Of a stretch of DNA of 63,931 bases, positions 52,704-62,349 are shown piece by piece. The notes beneath the pieces are model-generated. The model made no database searches, had not been told where the DNA came from, and saw only the letters and a list, made by a program, of their open reading frames with translations. The stretch spans positions 1 to 63,931 of the forward strand of contig JAZLLK010000090.1 in assembly GCA_045598105.1 (NCBI GenBank), read 5' to 3'. Source of the DNA: UBA1205 sp045598105 (GTDB lineage: Bacteria > Bacteroidota > Bacteroidia > Bacteroidales > WCHB1-69). The first letter of the stretch is position 1. Every line of letters starts with the position of its first letter. A program made the translations under genes and the position numbers.

Positions 52704-54461
52704 ATGTATAGAACAAATACTTGCGGTGAGCTCAATATGGCCAATGCAGGTCAAAAAGTTACCTTATGCGGATGGGCACAGCGTATTCGTAAAATGGGGG
52801 GGATGACTTTTATAGATTTGAGAGACCGATATGGCATTACCCAATTGGTATTCAGTAATGAAACAGATGCTCAATTATGTGAGCAGGCCAATCATGTGGG
52901 TAGAGAATATGTATTACAGGTAGAGGGGTTGGTAGCCGAGCGTAGTGCCAAAAATCCCAAAAATCCCACCGGTGATATTGAAATAATAGTAAGTAGTATA
53001 CGCATACTCAATGAGGCTGATACGCCTCCTTTCACCATAGAAGATGATACTGACGGGGGTGACGATATACGCATGAGGTATCGTTATTTGGATTTACGTC
53101 GCGGGTGTGTGCGGGCTAATTTGGAATTGCGGCATAAAATGGCCTTTGAGGTTCGCAGGTATTTAGATGAGCATGGCTTTTTGGAAGTGGAAACGCCTGT
53201 ATTGGTAAATTCCACGCCGGAGGGTGCTCGTGATTTTGTGGTACCCAGCCGTATGAATGCGGGTCAGTTTTATGCGTTGCCGCAAAGTCCGCAAATATTA
53301 AAGCAATTGTTGATGGTATCGGGTTTTGACCGCTATTTTCAAATAGTAAAATGTTTTCGTGATGAGGACCTTAGGGCTGATAGGCAGCCGGAGTTTACAC
53401 AAATAGACTGTGAAATGTCGTTTGTGGAGCAGGAGGACATATTAAATATGTTTGAAGGCATGAGTCGGCATTTGTTCAAGGTAATAAAGGGCATAGATTT
53501 GCCCAAATTGCCTCGTATGACATGGCATGATGCCATGAAGTATTACGGTTCAGATAAGCCCGATACCCGTTTTGATATGAAGTTTGTGGAGCTGATGGAT
53601 ATAATGAAGGGGTATGGTTTTGGTGTATTTGACAATGCTGCCTACATAGGCGGAATATGTGCCAAGGGGGCAGCTACCTATACCCGTAAGCAGTTGGATG
53701 CTCTTACCGAATATGTAAAACGTCCGCAAATAGGAGCTAAAGGCATGGTATATGCCCGTGTGGAGGCCGATGGTAATGTAAAATCGAGTGTGGATAAGTT
53801 CTACACGCAGGAGGTATTGCAAAGCATGAAGGCCGCTTTTAATGCGGAGCCGGGTGATTTAATACTCATACTCAGTGGTGATGATGCCAATAAAACCCGT
53901 AAACAGTTGTGTGAGCTTAGATTAGAAATGGGTTCACAGTTAGGATTAAGAGATAAAAACAAGTATTCATGTTTGTGGGTAATAGATTTTCCCATGTATG
54001 AGTGGAGTGATGAGGAGAACAGGTTAATGGCCATGCATCATCCGTTTACCTCGCCTAAGCCGGAGGATATTCCTTTGCTGGATACTGATCCTGCAAGTGT
54101 GCGTGCCAATGCATATGATATGGTAATTAACGGTGTGGAAGTAGGTGGCGGTTCCATAAGAATACATGACAGTAAGTTACAGGCCAAAATATTTGAGGTA
54201 TTGGGTTTTACACCTGAAAGGGCTCAGGAGAAGTTTGGCTTTCTTATGAATGCTTTTAAGTATGGAGCACCTCCTCATGGAGGGTTGGCATACGGATTAG
54301 ACCGGTTTGTATCCTTATTTGCCGGCTTAGACAGCATACGTGACTGTATAGCATTCCCTAAAAATAATCAGGGAAGAGATGTAATGCTGAATGCGCCAGG
54401 GGTATTAGATGCTTCGCAGTTATCCGAATTGAATATAGCTACCACTGTAAAAAGCGAATAA
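52704..54461 (+). CDS. aspS: Aspartyl-tRNA synthetase
   Basis: This 585-residue bacterial-type class IIb synthetase has the OB-fold anticodon-binding domain ('VTLCGWAQRIRKMGGMTFIDLRD'), motif 1, motif 2 ('YFQIVKCFRDEDLRADRQPEF'), an inserted GAD domain (about 300-400), and motif 3 near 'YGLDRFVSLFAG'. Length is typical of bacteria. It is a single-gene unit closed by a terminator. Confidence 0.97.
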   Translation: MYRTNTCGELNMANAGQKVTLCGWAQRIRKMGGMTFIDLRDRYGITQLVFSNETDAQLCEQANHVGREYVLQVEGLVAERSAKNPKNPTGDIEIIVSSIRILNEADTPPFTIEDDTDGGDDIRMRYRYLDLRRGCVRANLELRHKMAFEVRRYLDEHGFLEVETPVLVNSTPEGARDFVVPSRMNAGQFYALPQSPQILKQLLMVSGFDRYFQIVKCFRDEDLRADRQPEFTQIDCEMSFVEQEDILNMFEGMSRHLFKVIKGIDLPKLPRMTWHDAMKYYGSDKPDTRFDMKFVELMDIMKGYGFGVFDNAAYIGGICAKGAATYTRKQLDALTEYVKRPQIGAKGMVYARVEADGNVKSSVDKFYTQEVLQSMKAAFNAEPGDLILILSGDDANKTRKQLCELRLEMGSQLGLRDKNKYSCLWVIDFPMYEWSDEENRLMAMHHPFTSPKPEDIPLLDTDPASVRANAYDMVINGVEVGGGSIRIHDSKLQAKIFEVLGFTPERAQEKFGFLMNAFKYGAPPHGGLAYGLDRFVSLFAGLDSIRDCIAFPKNNQGRDVMLNAPGVLDASQLSELNIATTVKSE

Positions 54462-54480
54462 ATGGTTACAATATATGATA

Positions 54481-54513
54481 AAAAGAGCATTCCGGGAGGG
54501 GTGCTTTTTTTTA
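54481..54513. terminator. Terminator between aspS and the convergent Omp85-like gene
   Basis: AGCATTCC pairs with GGGGTGCT (two G-T pairs), flanked by A5 and T8. The A-tract lets it work in both directions. Confidence 0.85.
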
Positions 54514-54520
54514 TTCTGTA

Positions 54521-56275
54521 TTAGAACAGGGCTGTGTAGCCGAAATTGATTTTGCCGGTGGCAAATTTAACAGGGTTGCCTTTTTGTCGGCCAAGGGCGT
54601 AGCTGAGTGAGAATATGCCGGCCTTAGTATTAAAGGCTATACCCATGCCGAATCCGAAGGGAAAGTCGCTATAGTAGGTGTTATTACATTTTTTTTCATA
54701 GCCGGCTATGTCAAAGAATGCCTGTATGTAGGATTGTTTGGCAAAAAGGAATCGTATTTCATTGCTTAAGATAACGTAGGTGGAGGCTTGTAAGGAGTGA
54801 TGGTCAAAGCCGCGTAAGGATTGGAGTCCGCCTATTTCAAAGAGTTCGTTTTGGTAGAGATTGGAGGCCTGTATATGTGCAGCCCGGCAGGAGAGCAGCC
54901 ATGTGAAATGTTTACCCATGGGAAAATAGAAGTCGGAGTGAACGGAGGCTTTAAATTGGGCAGTTTTTTTATTTATTCCGTTATAAAGTTCGGCGGGAAT
55001 TTTAGCATTAGTGAGCAGGGTTTTGTTGCCGGCGGCCACGTTTACATTTATGTTATAGCCTTTACGGGGATTGTATAAATAGTCTAATTTTTGGGTTTGG
55101 AACGATAATCCGTACCAGTGCAGGTTATAGTCTGCGGCAGCAGGCAGGGAAGTAAGGGTAGCGAGGGAGGCATTGTATATCAGGCGGGAATTTTGGTAGG
55201 CGTAATAGGCTTTAATGCATCCGTTATGCATAAGGTAGTATTGTAGTCCTATTTCGGCGTACAGGTTGACGTATTGGGTATCTTTTTTTTCCATGTTAAA
55301 GGAGGCGTCTATGCCCAGGGAAGTGTAGAATAGGTAGGGAAAATTAAGTGCAATATCCAGTGTTTGTGATTGTACTTGGGTGCGTTTCCATGACAGGCTA
55401 AGGTGTTCACCTATGCTAAAAATATTGTTAAGGTCAAGGTTGAGGTTACCTGTTACCAATATTTTTCCTGATATTTCATCGCTGGGGACCAGCCCCAAAT
55501 AGCCTTCAAATTGGTTTGTTTTTTTCTTGTCGGCAAATATGTAGAGGGCGGCTTTATCGTGTGAGAAGGCCACTCCGGGGTTACGGGTAATTTGCAGATA
55601 GTTCAGGTTTTGCAATTTGTCATTTACTTTATTAATAAGGGAGGCGTTATAGGCTTTTTTTCGTTTGAGGCCCAGGTAGCCGTATAAGAAGGAGGGTCGG
55701 AGTTTATGGTTACCCTGTTGTACCAGGCTGTCGAGTACGATATAGTTATTTTTTTCCACCAGCAGGGTGGCATTCATGCCTTGTGTGGCGGGGAGCAGGT
55801 GGTCTATTTGCACTTTAGCAAAAGGGTAGCCATGGTTTTCCAGGTAGGTGAGTATATGGTTGGCGTAGGTTTGCAGTTCATTTATATTATGTATATTCTG
55901 CAGGTATTTATCGGTTTTGAAAGAGGAGTAGTCATTGTTGTTGCATTGGGGGCATAGTATGTCGGTGTGGAGTATGTGCATGCATGGCCCCACGTATATT
56001 ATGGCTTTAATGGTATCATTTTGCAGCCACAGGCTGTCTATATTGGCAGAAATGTAGTTCTGTTGGTGTAGGCGTGAAATGAGTTTATGCAGGTGTTGGT
56101 CGGCTTGAGCCGTATGGCGGCATAGGGAAGGAATGCGTGCTGATAGTATGATGTTTTGGGCGGGAGCGTCGCATTGGAGGTATTGTACCTGCAGGGGTGT
56201 TTGGCCGTATAGGCCTATGGTGCATAGTGCAATTAGCAGGGTACATATCCATATTTTAATACCGTAATGCGGCAT
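54521..56275 (-). CDS. Omp85/BamA-like outer-membrane barrel protein
   Basis: About 584 residues from ATG 56275. An upstream frame extension would overlap the preceding gene. A signal peptide ends near 'IGLYGQ'. Residues 30-250 resemble POTRA repeats ('YPFAKVQIDHLLPATQGMNA', 'LRPSFLYGYLGLKRKKAYNA'). The C-terminal barrel (about 280-584) has 'SWKRTQVQSQTLDIALNFPYL', 'GLQSLRGFDHHSLQ' (a G-x-R-G-like L6 motif) and a terminal aromatic. It is likely a second, smaller Omp85 protein such as TamA/surface-antigen type. It is the third gene after purD. Confidence 0.8.
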   Translation of the reverse strand: MPHYGIKIWICTLLIALCTIGLYGQTPLQVQYLQCDAPAQNIILSARIPSLCRHTAQADQHLHKLISRLHQQNYISANIDSLWLQNDTIKAIIYVGPCMHILHTDILCPQCNNNDYSSFKTDKYLQNIHNINELQTYANHILTYLENHGYPFAKVQIDHLLPATQGMNATLLVEKNNYIVLDSLVQQGNHKLRPSFLYGYLGLKRKKAYNASLINKVNDKLQNLNYLQITRNPGVAFSHDKAALYIFADKKKTNQFEGYLGLVPSDEISGKILVTGNLNLDLNNIFSIGEHLSLSWKRTQVQSQTLDIALNFPYLFYTSLGIDASFNMEKKDTQYVNLYAEIGLQYYLMHNGCIKAYYAYQNSRLIYNASLATLTSLPAAADYNLHWYGLSFQTQKLDYLYNPRKGYNINVNVAAGNKTLLTNAKIPAELYNGINKKTAQFKASVHSDFYFPMGKHFTWLLSCRAAHIQASNLYQNELFEIGGLQSLRGFDHHSLQASTYVILSNEIRFLFAKQSYIQAFFDIAGYEKKCNNTYYSDFPFGFGMGIAFNTKAGIFSLSYALGRQKGNPVKFATGKINFGYTALF

Positions 56276-56286
56276 AGGGGCAGGTG

Positions 56287-56886
56287 TTAAAATTGGTAAT
56301 AAATATAGAATATGAAGGCATTGTTCCACATGTAGGTGTGGTATCTGCCATCATCACGGAGTACGTAATTACGTCCTATGGGTGACACGGAGTAGTTAAA
56401 TTTGGTGCCTATGCCAAAATGTTCTCGTATGCAGTAGTTTACGTCTGCTATGCAGCCGCATTCGCACAGGTGAAATTTGTTATCGGTTTCCATGTCTTCA
56501 TTGTTAAGCAGTTCTTTGGCCGAGGCCAATATATTGAGGGAGAGGCCGGCTTGGAGGGTGAGGCCTTTCCACAGGTTACAGCCGAATAGTATGGGCACTT
56601 CTATTTGGTGCAGGGCTATTTTGTACACGCCGTTGGTGGTGGAGCGGCTTCCTTTTTGCACGTAGTTAATTTCCATTTGCAGCTTGCATTTAATGCTTTC
56701 AAACGGGAAATAGGCGAATGTACCCACAAACACGCCGGGCTTGCGGTAGCCGCTATAGTCATCGCCGTCTACTTGGCATACCGACATGCCGGCTTGGAGT
56801 CCGCCTTTTATTTTTTGGGCATGCAATGAGGAGCAAAAGGCTATGAGCAGTATGGTGGCAAGCAGGTATTTAGGGTTTATTTGCAT
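56287..56886 (-). CDS. PorT-family-like outer-membrane beta-barrel protein
   Basis: A 199-residue protein with a signal peptide ending near 'SSLHAQ' (residue 23) and an eight-strand-type barrel pattern of alternating hydrophobic residues ('KIKGGLQAGMSVCQ', 'GVFVGTFAYFPF', 'QAGLSLNILASA'), ending in an aromatic (YYQF). It matches the outer-membrane beta-barrel family that includes PorT; T9SS function is not implied. Its ATG lies inside the last codons of purD with a 10-base overlap. Confidence 0.82.
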   Translation of the reverse strand: MQINPKYLLATILLIAFCSSLHAQKIKGGLQAGMSVCQVDGDDYSGYRKPGVFVGTFAYFPFESIKCKLQMEINYVQKGSRSTTNGVYKIALHQIEVPILFGCNLWKGLTLQAGLSLNILASAKELLNNEDMETDNKFHLCECGCIADVNYCIREHFGIGTKFNYSVSPIGRNYVLRDDGRYHTYMWNNAFIFYIYYQF

Positions 56887-58157
56887 ACGTCAAAGCCTAT
56901 GTCTTTTCTATAATATTTTTTATCAAATTGTACTATTTCGGCGTTCTTTTTGGATATGGCCAGGGCTTGTTCCAGTGTGGGGGCCATGGAGGTAATGGTC
57001 ATTACTCTTCCGCCGGAGGTGAGCAGTTCGCCTTGTTCATTGCGGCGGGTGCCGGCATGGAATATGCGGCTGTTTTCCAGTGATTGGTAGCCGGTGATAA
57101 CTTTACCTTTTTCGTATTTTTCGGGGTAGCCGCCTGATACCAGCATAATGCTGGCTACGCATTGGGAGGATATATCTATGTGTGCCTCATGCAGGGTAGA
57201 GTGGGCGGTGTGGACAAACAGATCTACAATATCACTATTAATGCGGGGCATTACCGATTCGGTTTCGGGGTCCCCCATGCGGACGTTATATTCTATAACA
57301 TAGGGGTCACCTTCCACATTCATAAGGCCTATGAATATAAAGCCCCGGTAGGTAATGTGGCGGTGCTGAATACCTTGAATGGTAGGTTTAATAATGCGGT
57401 CTTCCACTTTTTTCATGAAGGTATCGTCAGCGAATTTAACCGGGGATACCGAGCCCATGCCGCCGGTATTGAGGCCGGTGTCACCTTCACCTACGCGTTT
57501 ATAGTCCTTAGCGGAGGGAAGTATAACGTAGGATTTACCGTCGGTGAGGACAAAAACGGACAATTCTATTCCTTTAAGGAATTGTTCTATTACCACTTTG
57601 TGGCCGGAGAGGCCGAATTTATCTTCCATGAACATGGCGTGCAGTTCTTTTTCGGCTTCTTCTATATTGGGGGTAATGATTACGCCTTTGCCGGCGGCCA
57701 GGCCGTCGGCTTTAAGCACGTAGGGAGGCTGCAGCGTGTGCAGGAAGGCTACAGCTTCATTATATTGTGTGCTGTTGAAGGTGCGGTAGGCTGCAGTGGG
57801 TATGTTATATTCCTGCATAAATTCCTTGGCAAAATCCTTGCTGCCTTCCAGGCGGGCTCCGGCTTGGGAGGGACCTATTATCATAACGCGGGCCGTGGCG
57901 GCATCGTTATGTAAGGTATCGTATATGCCGTCTACCAGGGCCTGTTCCGGACCTACTACCACCATATCTATGCATTCTTCTATTACAAATTGTTTAATGC
58001 CGGGAATATCATGGTCGGCTATGGCAATATTGTTACCGCAAAGGGCGGTACCGGCATTGCCCGGTGCTATGTATAATTGTGTGCATAACGAACTTTGTGA
58101 TATTTTCCATGCCAAAGCATGCTCTCTTCCGCCTGATCCTAAAAGCAATATTTTCAT
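56877..58157 (-). CDS. purD: Phosphoribosylamine-glycine ligase
   Basis: This 426-residue ATP-grasp enzyme makes GAR in purine synthesis. Motifs are 'LLLGSGGREHALAWKI', 'PPYVLKADGLAAGKGVII', 'GLNTGGMGSVSPV' and 'EYNVRMGDPETESVMPRI'. It has a TATCTTTG promoter at 58193-58200 and is the first gene of an operon with two outer-membrane proteins, with a 10-base overlap to the second. The link between purine synthesis and the barrels is unexplained. Confidence 0.97.
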   Translation of the reverse strand: MKILLLGSGGREHALAWKISQSSLCTQLYIAPGNAGTALCGNNIAIADHDIPGIKQFVIEECIDMVVVGPEQALVDGIYDTLHNDAATARVMIIGPSQAGARLEGSKDFAKEFMQEYNIPTAAYRTFNSTQYNEAVAFLHTLQPPYVLKADGLAAGKGVIITPNIEEAEKELHAMFMEDKFGLSGHKVVIEQFLKGIELSVFVLTDGKSYVILPSAKDYKRVGEGDTGLNTGGMGSVSPVKFADDTFMKKVEDRIIKPTIQGIQHRHITYRGFIFIGLMNVEGDPYVIEYNVRMGDPETESVMPRINSDIVDLFVHTAHSTLHEAHIDISSQCVASIMLVSGGYPEKYEKGKVITGYQSLENSRIFHAGTRRNEQGELLTSGGRVMTITSMAPTLEQALAISKKNAEIVQFDKKYYRKDIGFDVCK

Positions 58158-58192
58158 TATTAATGATATGTTGGTTTAAAACTATTAATTGG

Positions 58193-58200
58193 CAAAGATA
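58193..58200 (-). promoter_or_regulatory. -7 promoter element for the purD operon
   Basis: The minus strand reads TATCTTTG, 36 bases before the purD start. Confidence 0.75.
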
Positions 58201-58256
58201 ACATTTTTTTTTGGGATAGTGATAAAAAACAGGGAGCATATCTCATAAAAAAATGC

Positions 58257-58264
58257 TACCTTTG
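58257..58264 (+). promoter_or_regulatory. -7 promoter element for rpiB
   Basis: TACCTTTG then C, with a long leader (about 100 bases). The region from 58240 to 58284 closely resembles that upstream of mntP. Confidence 0.7.
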
Positions 58265-58370
58265 CTTATTGTTATAATGTAATATTTGTTTTTAAAAGTG
58301 TGAGTTATAACATTTTGACTGGTAAAAATAAACAATAAAATTATATTAAAATATACATAAAATATAAAAA

Positions 58371-58820
58371 ATGAAGCAGATTTTGATAGCAGCCGATCAT
58401 GCCGGATATGAAACCAAAGAATTCATAAAGGAAGCATTAGAAAAAGAGGGCTATACATTGAAAGATTACGGAACTCATTCTACTGAAAGCATGGATTATC
58501 CTGATGTAGCTCATCCTTTGGCGCAAGCCATAAATACCGGAGAATGTGAGCAGGGCATAGTAATATGCGGTTCGGGTAACGGAGTGAACATGGTGGTGAA
58601 CAAGTATCCCAATGTGCGTTCCGCATTGTGCTGGCACACGGAGTTGGCCGCTTTAGCCCGTCAGCATAATAATGCCAATGTAATAGCTATACCGGCTCGT
58701 TTTATAAGTAAGGAATCGGCACTGGAAATAGCCAAAACATTTCTTACCACTTCATTTGAAGGCGGCAGACACGAGCGTAGGGTAATGAAGATAAAATCAT
58801 TAATAAAAACCGACAAATAG
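58371..58820 (+). CDS. rpiB: Ribose-5-phosphate isomerase B
   Basis: This 149-residue enzyme interconverts ribose-5-phosphate and ribulose-5-phosphate. Landmarks are 'AADHAGYETKEFIKEALEKE' at the start, 'YPDVAHPLAQAI', the catalytic cysteine in 'IVICGSGNGVNM', and 'HNNANVIAIPARFI'. In this gene 11 of 12 isoleucines are encoded by ATA. Confidence 0.96.
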   Translation: MKQILIAADHAGYETKEFIKEALEKEGYTLKDYGTHSTESMDYPDVAHPLAQAINTGECEQGIVICGSGNGVNMVVNKYPNVRSALCWHTELAALARQHNNANVIAIPARFISKESALEIAKTFLTTSFEGGRHERRVMKIKSLIKTDK

Positions 58821-58876
58821 ATATGACAAAGGCAAAAAGGCAGCAATTTTGCTTTTTTAGTTTGTTCGTATTAAAA

Positions 58877-58906
58877 GGCAAGCCGTGAAGGGCCTTGCCG
58901 TTTTTT
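58877..58906 (+). terminator. Rho-independent terminator after rpiB
   Basis: GGCAAG (58877-58882) pairs with CTTGCC (58894-58899), followed by a G and T6. It lies over the first codons of the longest downstream frame. Confidence 0.8.
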
Positions 58907-58938
58907 GGGTTTACCCAACAAAAAAAGGAACTGTAAAC

Positions 58939-61900
58939 GTGGCAGCGTATAAAACCGGAAGTGCATTAATATTGCAATTGCAAAAGTTTATACAGGCCTA
59001 TTATCGTAATCAAATGCGTAAAGGTGCTATGATAACGGTAATGGTGGCAGCCTGTAGTTTTGTCATATTCAGTGTGGCAGAATATTTTGGCTATTTTCCG
59101 TCATGGGTAAGGGCAATATTGTTATATAGTTTTATATTACTTGCTGCCGGAGTAGGAATAGCGTGTGTGGGTGTGCCATACCTGCGTAAGCGGGGCGTAC
59201 TTAAGGGTATAAGTTATAGTGAGGCGGCGGTAATGATAGGGAGGTATTTTCCCGAAATAGATGATAAGTTGCTTAATGCTGTGCAGTTGCAGCAGCAGGC
59301 AGGTACTTGTCCTAAGGCCAATATGGATTTGCTTATGGCCGGAATAGAGCAAAGAACGGTGGAAATGAATCGTTTTCATTTTCCGTTAGCCATAAATGTG
59401 AAGAATACCCGAAAGTATGCCCAGTATGCCTTATTGGCAATGCTGATAATAGGTGGTGTGTTGATATTTGACAATCAATTATTTACACTTCCTACGCATC
59501 GTATTATACATTATACCAGATATTTTGAAAAGCCTGCTCCCTATCAGCTGGTGGTGCAGAACAGGCATTTGCGGGCTTTTGCTAATGACAACTATACCTT
59601 GCATGTAAAGGTGGAGGGGGAGGAAATACCCGATGAGGTGTATATAAATATAGACGGGGTAGAGTATGGCATGCAGCAGAGCAGACAGGGAGAATACAGC
59701 TATGAGTTTCGTAATGTGCAACAGGATGTGAAATTTTATATATTCACGCATGAGGTACATTCCCGCAATTATACCTTACAGGTGCTGGCCAAGCCGGTAT
59801 TGATAAGTTTTTCCATGGATATGGAATATCCCGCTTATGTAGGCAAGCCTGATGAAACGGTGGAAAACGCCGGTGATATATCTGTGCCCGAGGGTACTAA
59901 AATAACATGGAAAATAAATTCCCGCAATGCGGATATAATATATTTCAGGCACAATGTAACTACCGATACTTTGGAACCTGTTGGGGACAAAACCATTTAC
60001 AGCCTAAGGGCTTTTACCGGTGTGGACTATGCCATAAGCAGTGCCAATGAATATATGCAACACTGTGATTCGCTTCATTATCACGTAGATGTGGTGCCTG
60101 ACAGGTATCCGCTTATAAGTGTAACTGCTATAAATGACACTGCGTATATTGACCGATTCTATTTTAAAGGAACGGTGGAAGATGATTACGGATTTACGGC
60201 CTTAAAGTTTGTATATACCATAGAGGAGAATGCGGAAAAAATAAAAACCGAAAAAGTGAACCTGCCTTTGCAAGGCGGACAGGCATTACAGGATTATTAT
60301 TATTATTTTGATGCCAAAACGCTGCAACTTACGCCCGGGCAGAGTGTGAGTTATTATTTTGAAATATATGATAATGACGCTATTAACGGGGCCAAATGCA
60401 CCCGTTCCACTGCTATGGAATTCCATTTGCCCAGTGTGAATGAAATAGCACGGCAAATGGCTCAGGGCAATGAACATACCCAAAAGAGCATAGAAAAGAT
60501 AATGAAAGAGGGTGAAAAGGTGCTCAAGGAGATAGCTGAATTGCAAAAGAAGATGGTGGATAAGAAAAATCCTGACTGGCAGGATAAAAAGCAGATGGAG
60601 GATTTGATAAAGCAGCTGCAGGATATAAAGCGTGAAGGCGAGCAGGTGGTGGAAGAGCAAAAGCGTCAGGAGCATATAAGCGAGCAGTATCAAACAATGA
60701 ATGAGGAGCTTATAGAAAAGCAGAAGGAATTGCAGCGAAGGTTTGATGAGTTGTTCAATGATGATATGAAGAGTACCTTGAATGAGCTACAGCAGCTGAT
60801 GAACCGGACTATGGACCAAAACCATATGAATCAAATGATGGAGAACATAAAAGTGAATACGGAGGAATTGAATAAGCAGTTGGACCAGAATTTGGAATTG
60901 TTCAAGCAGCTGGAAGTGGATGCCAAGTTGGAAAATGCCATATCGCAGGCGGAGGAAATAGCTAAGCAGGAGCAGGGTTTATCGGAAAAAACCGCTGACA
61001 AGGCGGCAGATATGAATGCCGTGCAGCAGGAGCAGCAGCGTATTAATGAGCAGTTCAGGCAGTTGCAGCAGGAATATAACGCAATGCAAAAGCTCAATAA
61101 TGAATTGGACGATCCTTATGCTATGCAGAAGGTGGAGCAGGCCATGCAGGAGGCCGCACAGGCCATGGAGGAAGCTCAAAATGCCACTGACAAAGGCAGC
61201 AGGCAGCAGGCCGCCGAAAAGCAGCAGCGTGCTGCCGAAAAAATGCAGGCCTTGGCGCAGGCCATGGAGAGCATGATGGAAGAAGATGAAAATGAGGATA
61301 CCGGTGAGGACATAGCCACTATAAGGCAGATATTGGACAATATAGTAAGAACTTCGTTTACGCAGGAGAGCATAATGAAGCGTATGGATGTGATAAGTCC
61401 GCAGGATCCTTCCATGCGTATGCTTATACAGGAACAGTATCAGCTGAAAAATCAGCTCAAGCTCATTACCGACTCGGTGAGTGCCGTAGCCGGGCGGCAG
61501 ATAGCTGTAGAGCCTTTTATTACCAAGCAGGTAGGCATAATTAACGAGTCGCAAACCGATGTGCTGAATATGTTATCACTTACGCAGGAGCCTTCTATGC
61601 GGTATTATTATAACAATAACACCCGACAAATAGTAGCTAAGCAGCAGTTTATGATGACTTCGCTCAATGATTTGGCACTAATGTTGGCCGAATCCATGAA
61701 AAAGATGGAGGAGAAGCAACAGCAGCAGGGCAGTGGCAAGGGCAAAGGCAATTGTAATAGTGAAAGTTGTCAGGGTGGTAAAAAGAGCAAGCAGGGCAAG
61801 TCTGCCAAAAGCATGCGACAAATGCAGGAGAAACTCAATGAGCAGTTGCAGGAAATGCGTAAGCAGCTGCAGCAGGGGCAGCAGCAGGGTGCCAAGCCGG

Positions 61901-62349
61901 GAGAAAAAGGGAGCCCGAGTATGAGTGAGCAGTTTGCCCGTATGGCGGCCCAGCAGGAGGCTATACGCAGAATGATGCAGCAGTATCAGTCGGATTTGAA
62001 AAAGGAGGGTAAGGGATATGATGCGGGAATTAATAAGCTGCTACAGCAAATGGAGCAAACGGAGCGTGACCTGGTAAACAAGACCATTACCGGACAAACC
62101 ATACAAAGGCAGCAGCAGATACTGACGCGTATGCTGGAGAGCGAGCGTGCCGAAATGCAGCGCGAAAAGGAGGAGCAGCGGCAGTCACGGCAGGCGGTGA
62201 ATGCGCCTGTATCCACTCCGCCACCATATATAGAGCAACAGTTGAATAAGAATAAGGGAACGGAATTATATCACACGGTACCACCGGCATTGAATTCGTA
62301 TTACAGAAGTAAGGTGAATACCTATTTTAATAAGTTTAATGCTCAATAG
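58939..62349 (+). CDS. DUF4175-like membrane protein with very long coiled coil
   Basis: About 1136 residues. The GTG at 58939 is chosen because it has a Shine-Dalgarno-like AAAGGAA upstream and an earlier GTG at 58885 lies inside the rpiB terminator. Two N-terminal membrane helices (about 35-75) are followed by a third near 165-180. A beta-rich region (about 200-520) comes next, then from about 520 on a Gln/Glu/Met-rich coiled coil with an internal glycine-rich Cys-containing loop ('GSGKGKGNCNSESCQGGKK') near 935. DUF4175 proteins are of unknown function. The stop overlaps the MATE gene by 11 bases. Confidence 0.82.
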   Translation: MAAYKTGSALILQLQKFIQAYYRNQMRKGAMITVMVAACSFVIFSVAEYFGYFPSWVRAILLYSFILLAAGVGIACVGVPYLRKRGVLKGISYSEAAVMIGRYFPEIDDKLLNAVQLQQQAGTCPKANMDLLMAGIEQRTVEMNRFHFPLAINVKNTRKYAQYALLAMLIIGGVLIFDNQLFTLPTHRIIHYTRYFEKPAPYQLVVQNRHLRAFANDNYTLHVKVEGEEIPDEVYINIDGVEYGMQQSRQGEYSYEFRNVQQDVKFYIFTHEVHSRNYTLQVLAKPVLISFSMDMEYPAYVGKPDETVENAGDISVPEGTKITWKINSRNADIIYFRHNVTTDTLEPVGDKTIYSLRAFTGVDYAISSANEYMQHCDSLHYHVDVVPDRYPLISVTAINDTAYIDRFYFKGTVEDDYGFTALKFVYTIEENAEKIKTEKVNLPLQGGQALQDYYYYFDAKTLQLTPGQSVSYYFEIYDNDAINGAKCTRSTAMEFHLPSVNEIARQMAQGNEHTQKSIEKIMKEGEKVLKEIAELQKKMVDKKNPDWQDKKQMEDLIKQLQDIKREGEQVVEEQKRQEHISEQYQTMNEELIEKQKELQRRFDELFNDDMKSTLNELQQLMNRTMDQNHMNQMMENIKVNTEELNKQLDQNLELFKQLEVDAKLENAISQAEEIAKQEQGLSEKTADKAADMNAVQQEQQRINEQFRQLQQEYNAMQKLNNELDDPYAMQKVEQAMQEAAQAMEEAQNATDKGSRQQAAEKQQRAAEKMQALAQAMESMMEEDENEDTGEDIATIRQILDNIVRTSFTQESIMKRMDVISPQDPSMRMLIQEQYQLKNQLKLITDSVSAVAGRQIAVEPFITKQVGIINESQTDVLNMLSLTQEPSMRYYYNNNTRQIVAKQQFMMTSLNDLALMLAESMKKMEEKQQQQGSGKGKGNCNSESCQGGKKSKQGKSAKSMRQMQEKLNEQLQEMRKQLQQGQQQGAKPGEKGSPSMSEQFARMAAQQEAIRRMMQQYQSDLKKEGKGYDAGINKLLQQMEQTERDLVNKTITGQTIQRQQQILTRMLESERAEMQREKEEQRQSRQAVNAPVSTPPPYIEQQLNKNKGTELYHTVPPALNSYYRSKVNTYFNKFNAQ

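Noticed and set aside
57162..57914. 250-codon plus-strand frame opposite purD
   Set aside because: It is the shadow of the purD coding sequence, with no promoter and no recognisable domain; purD has all family motifs.
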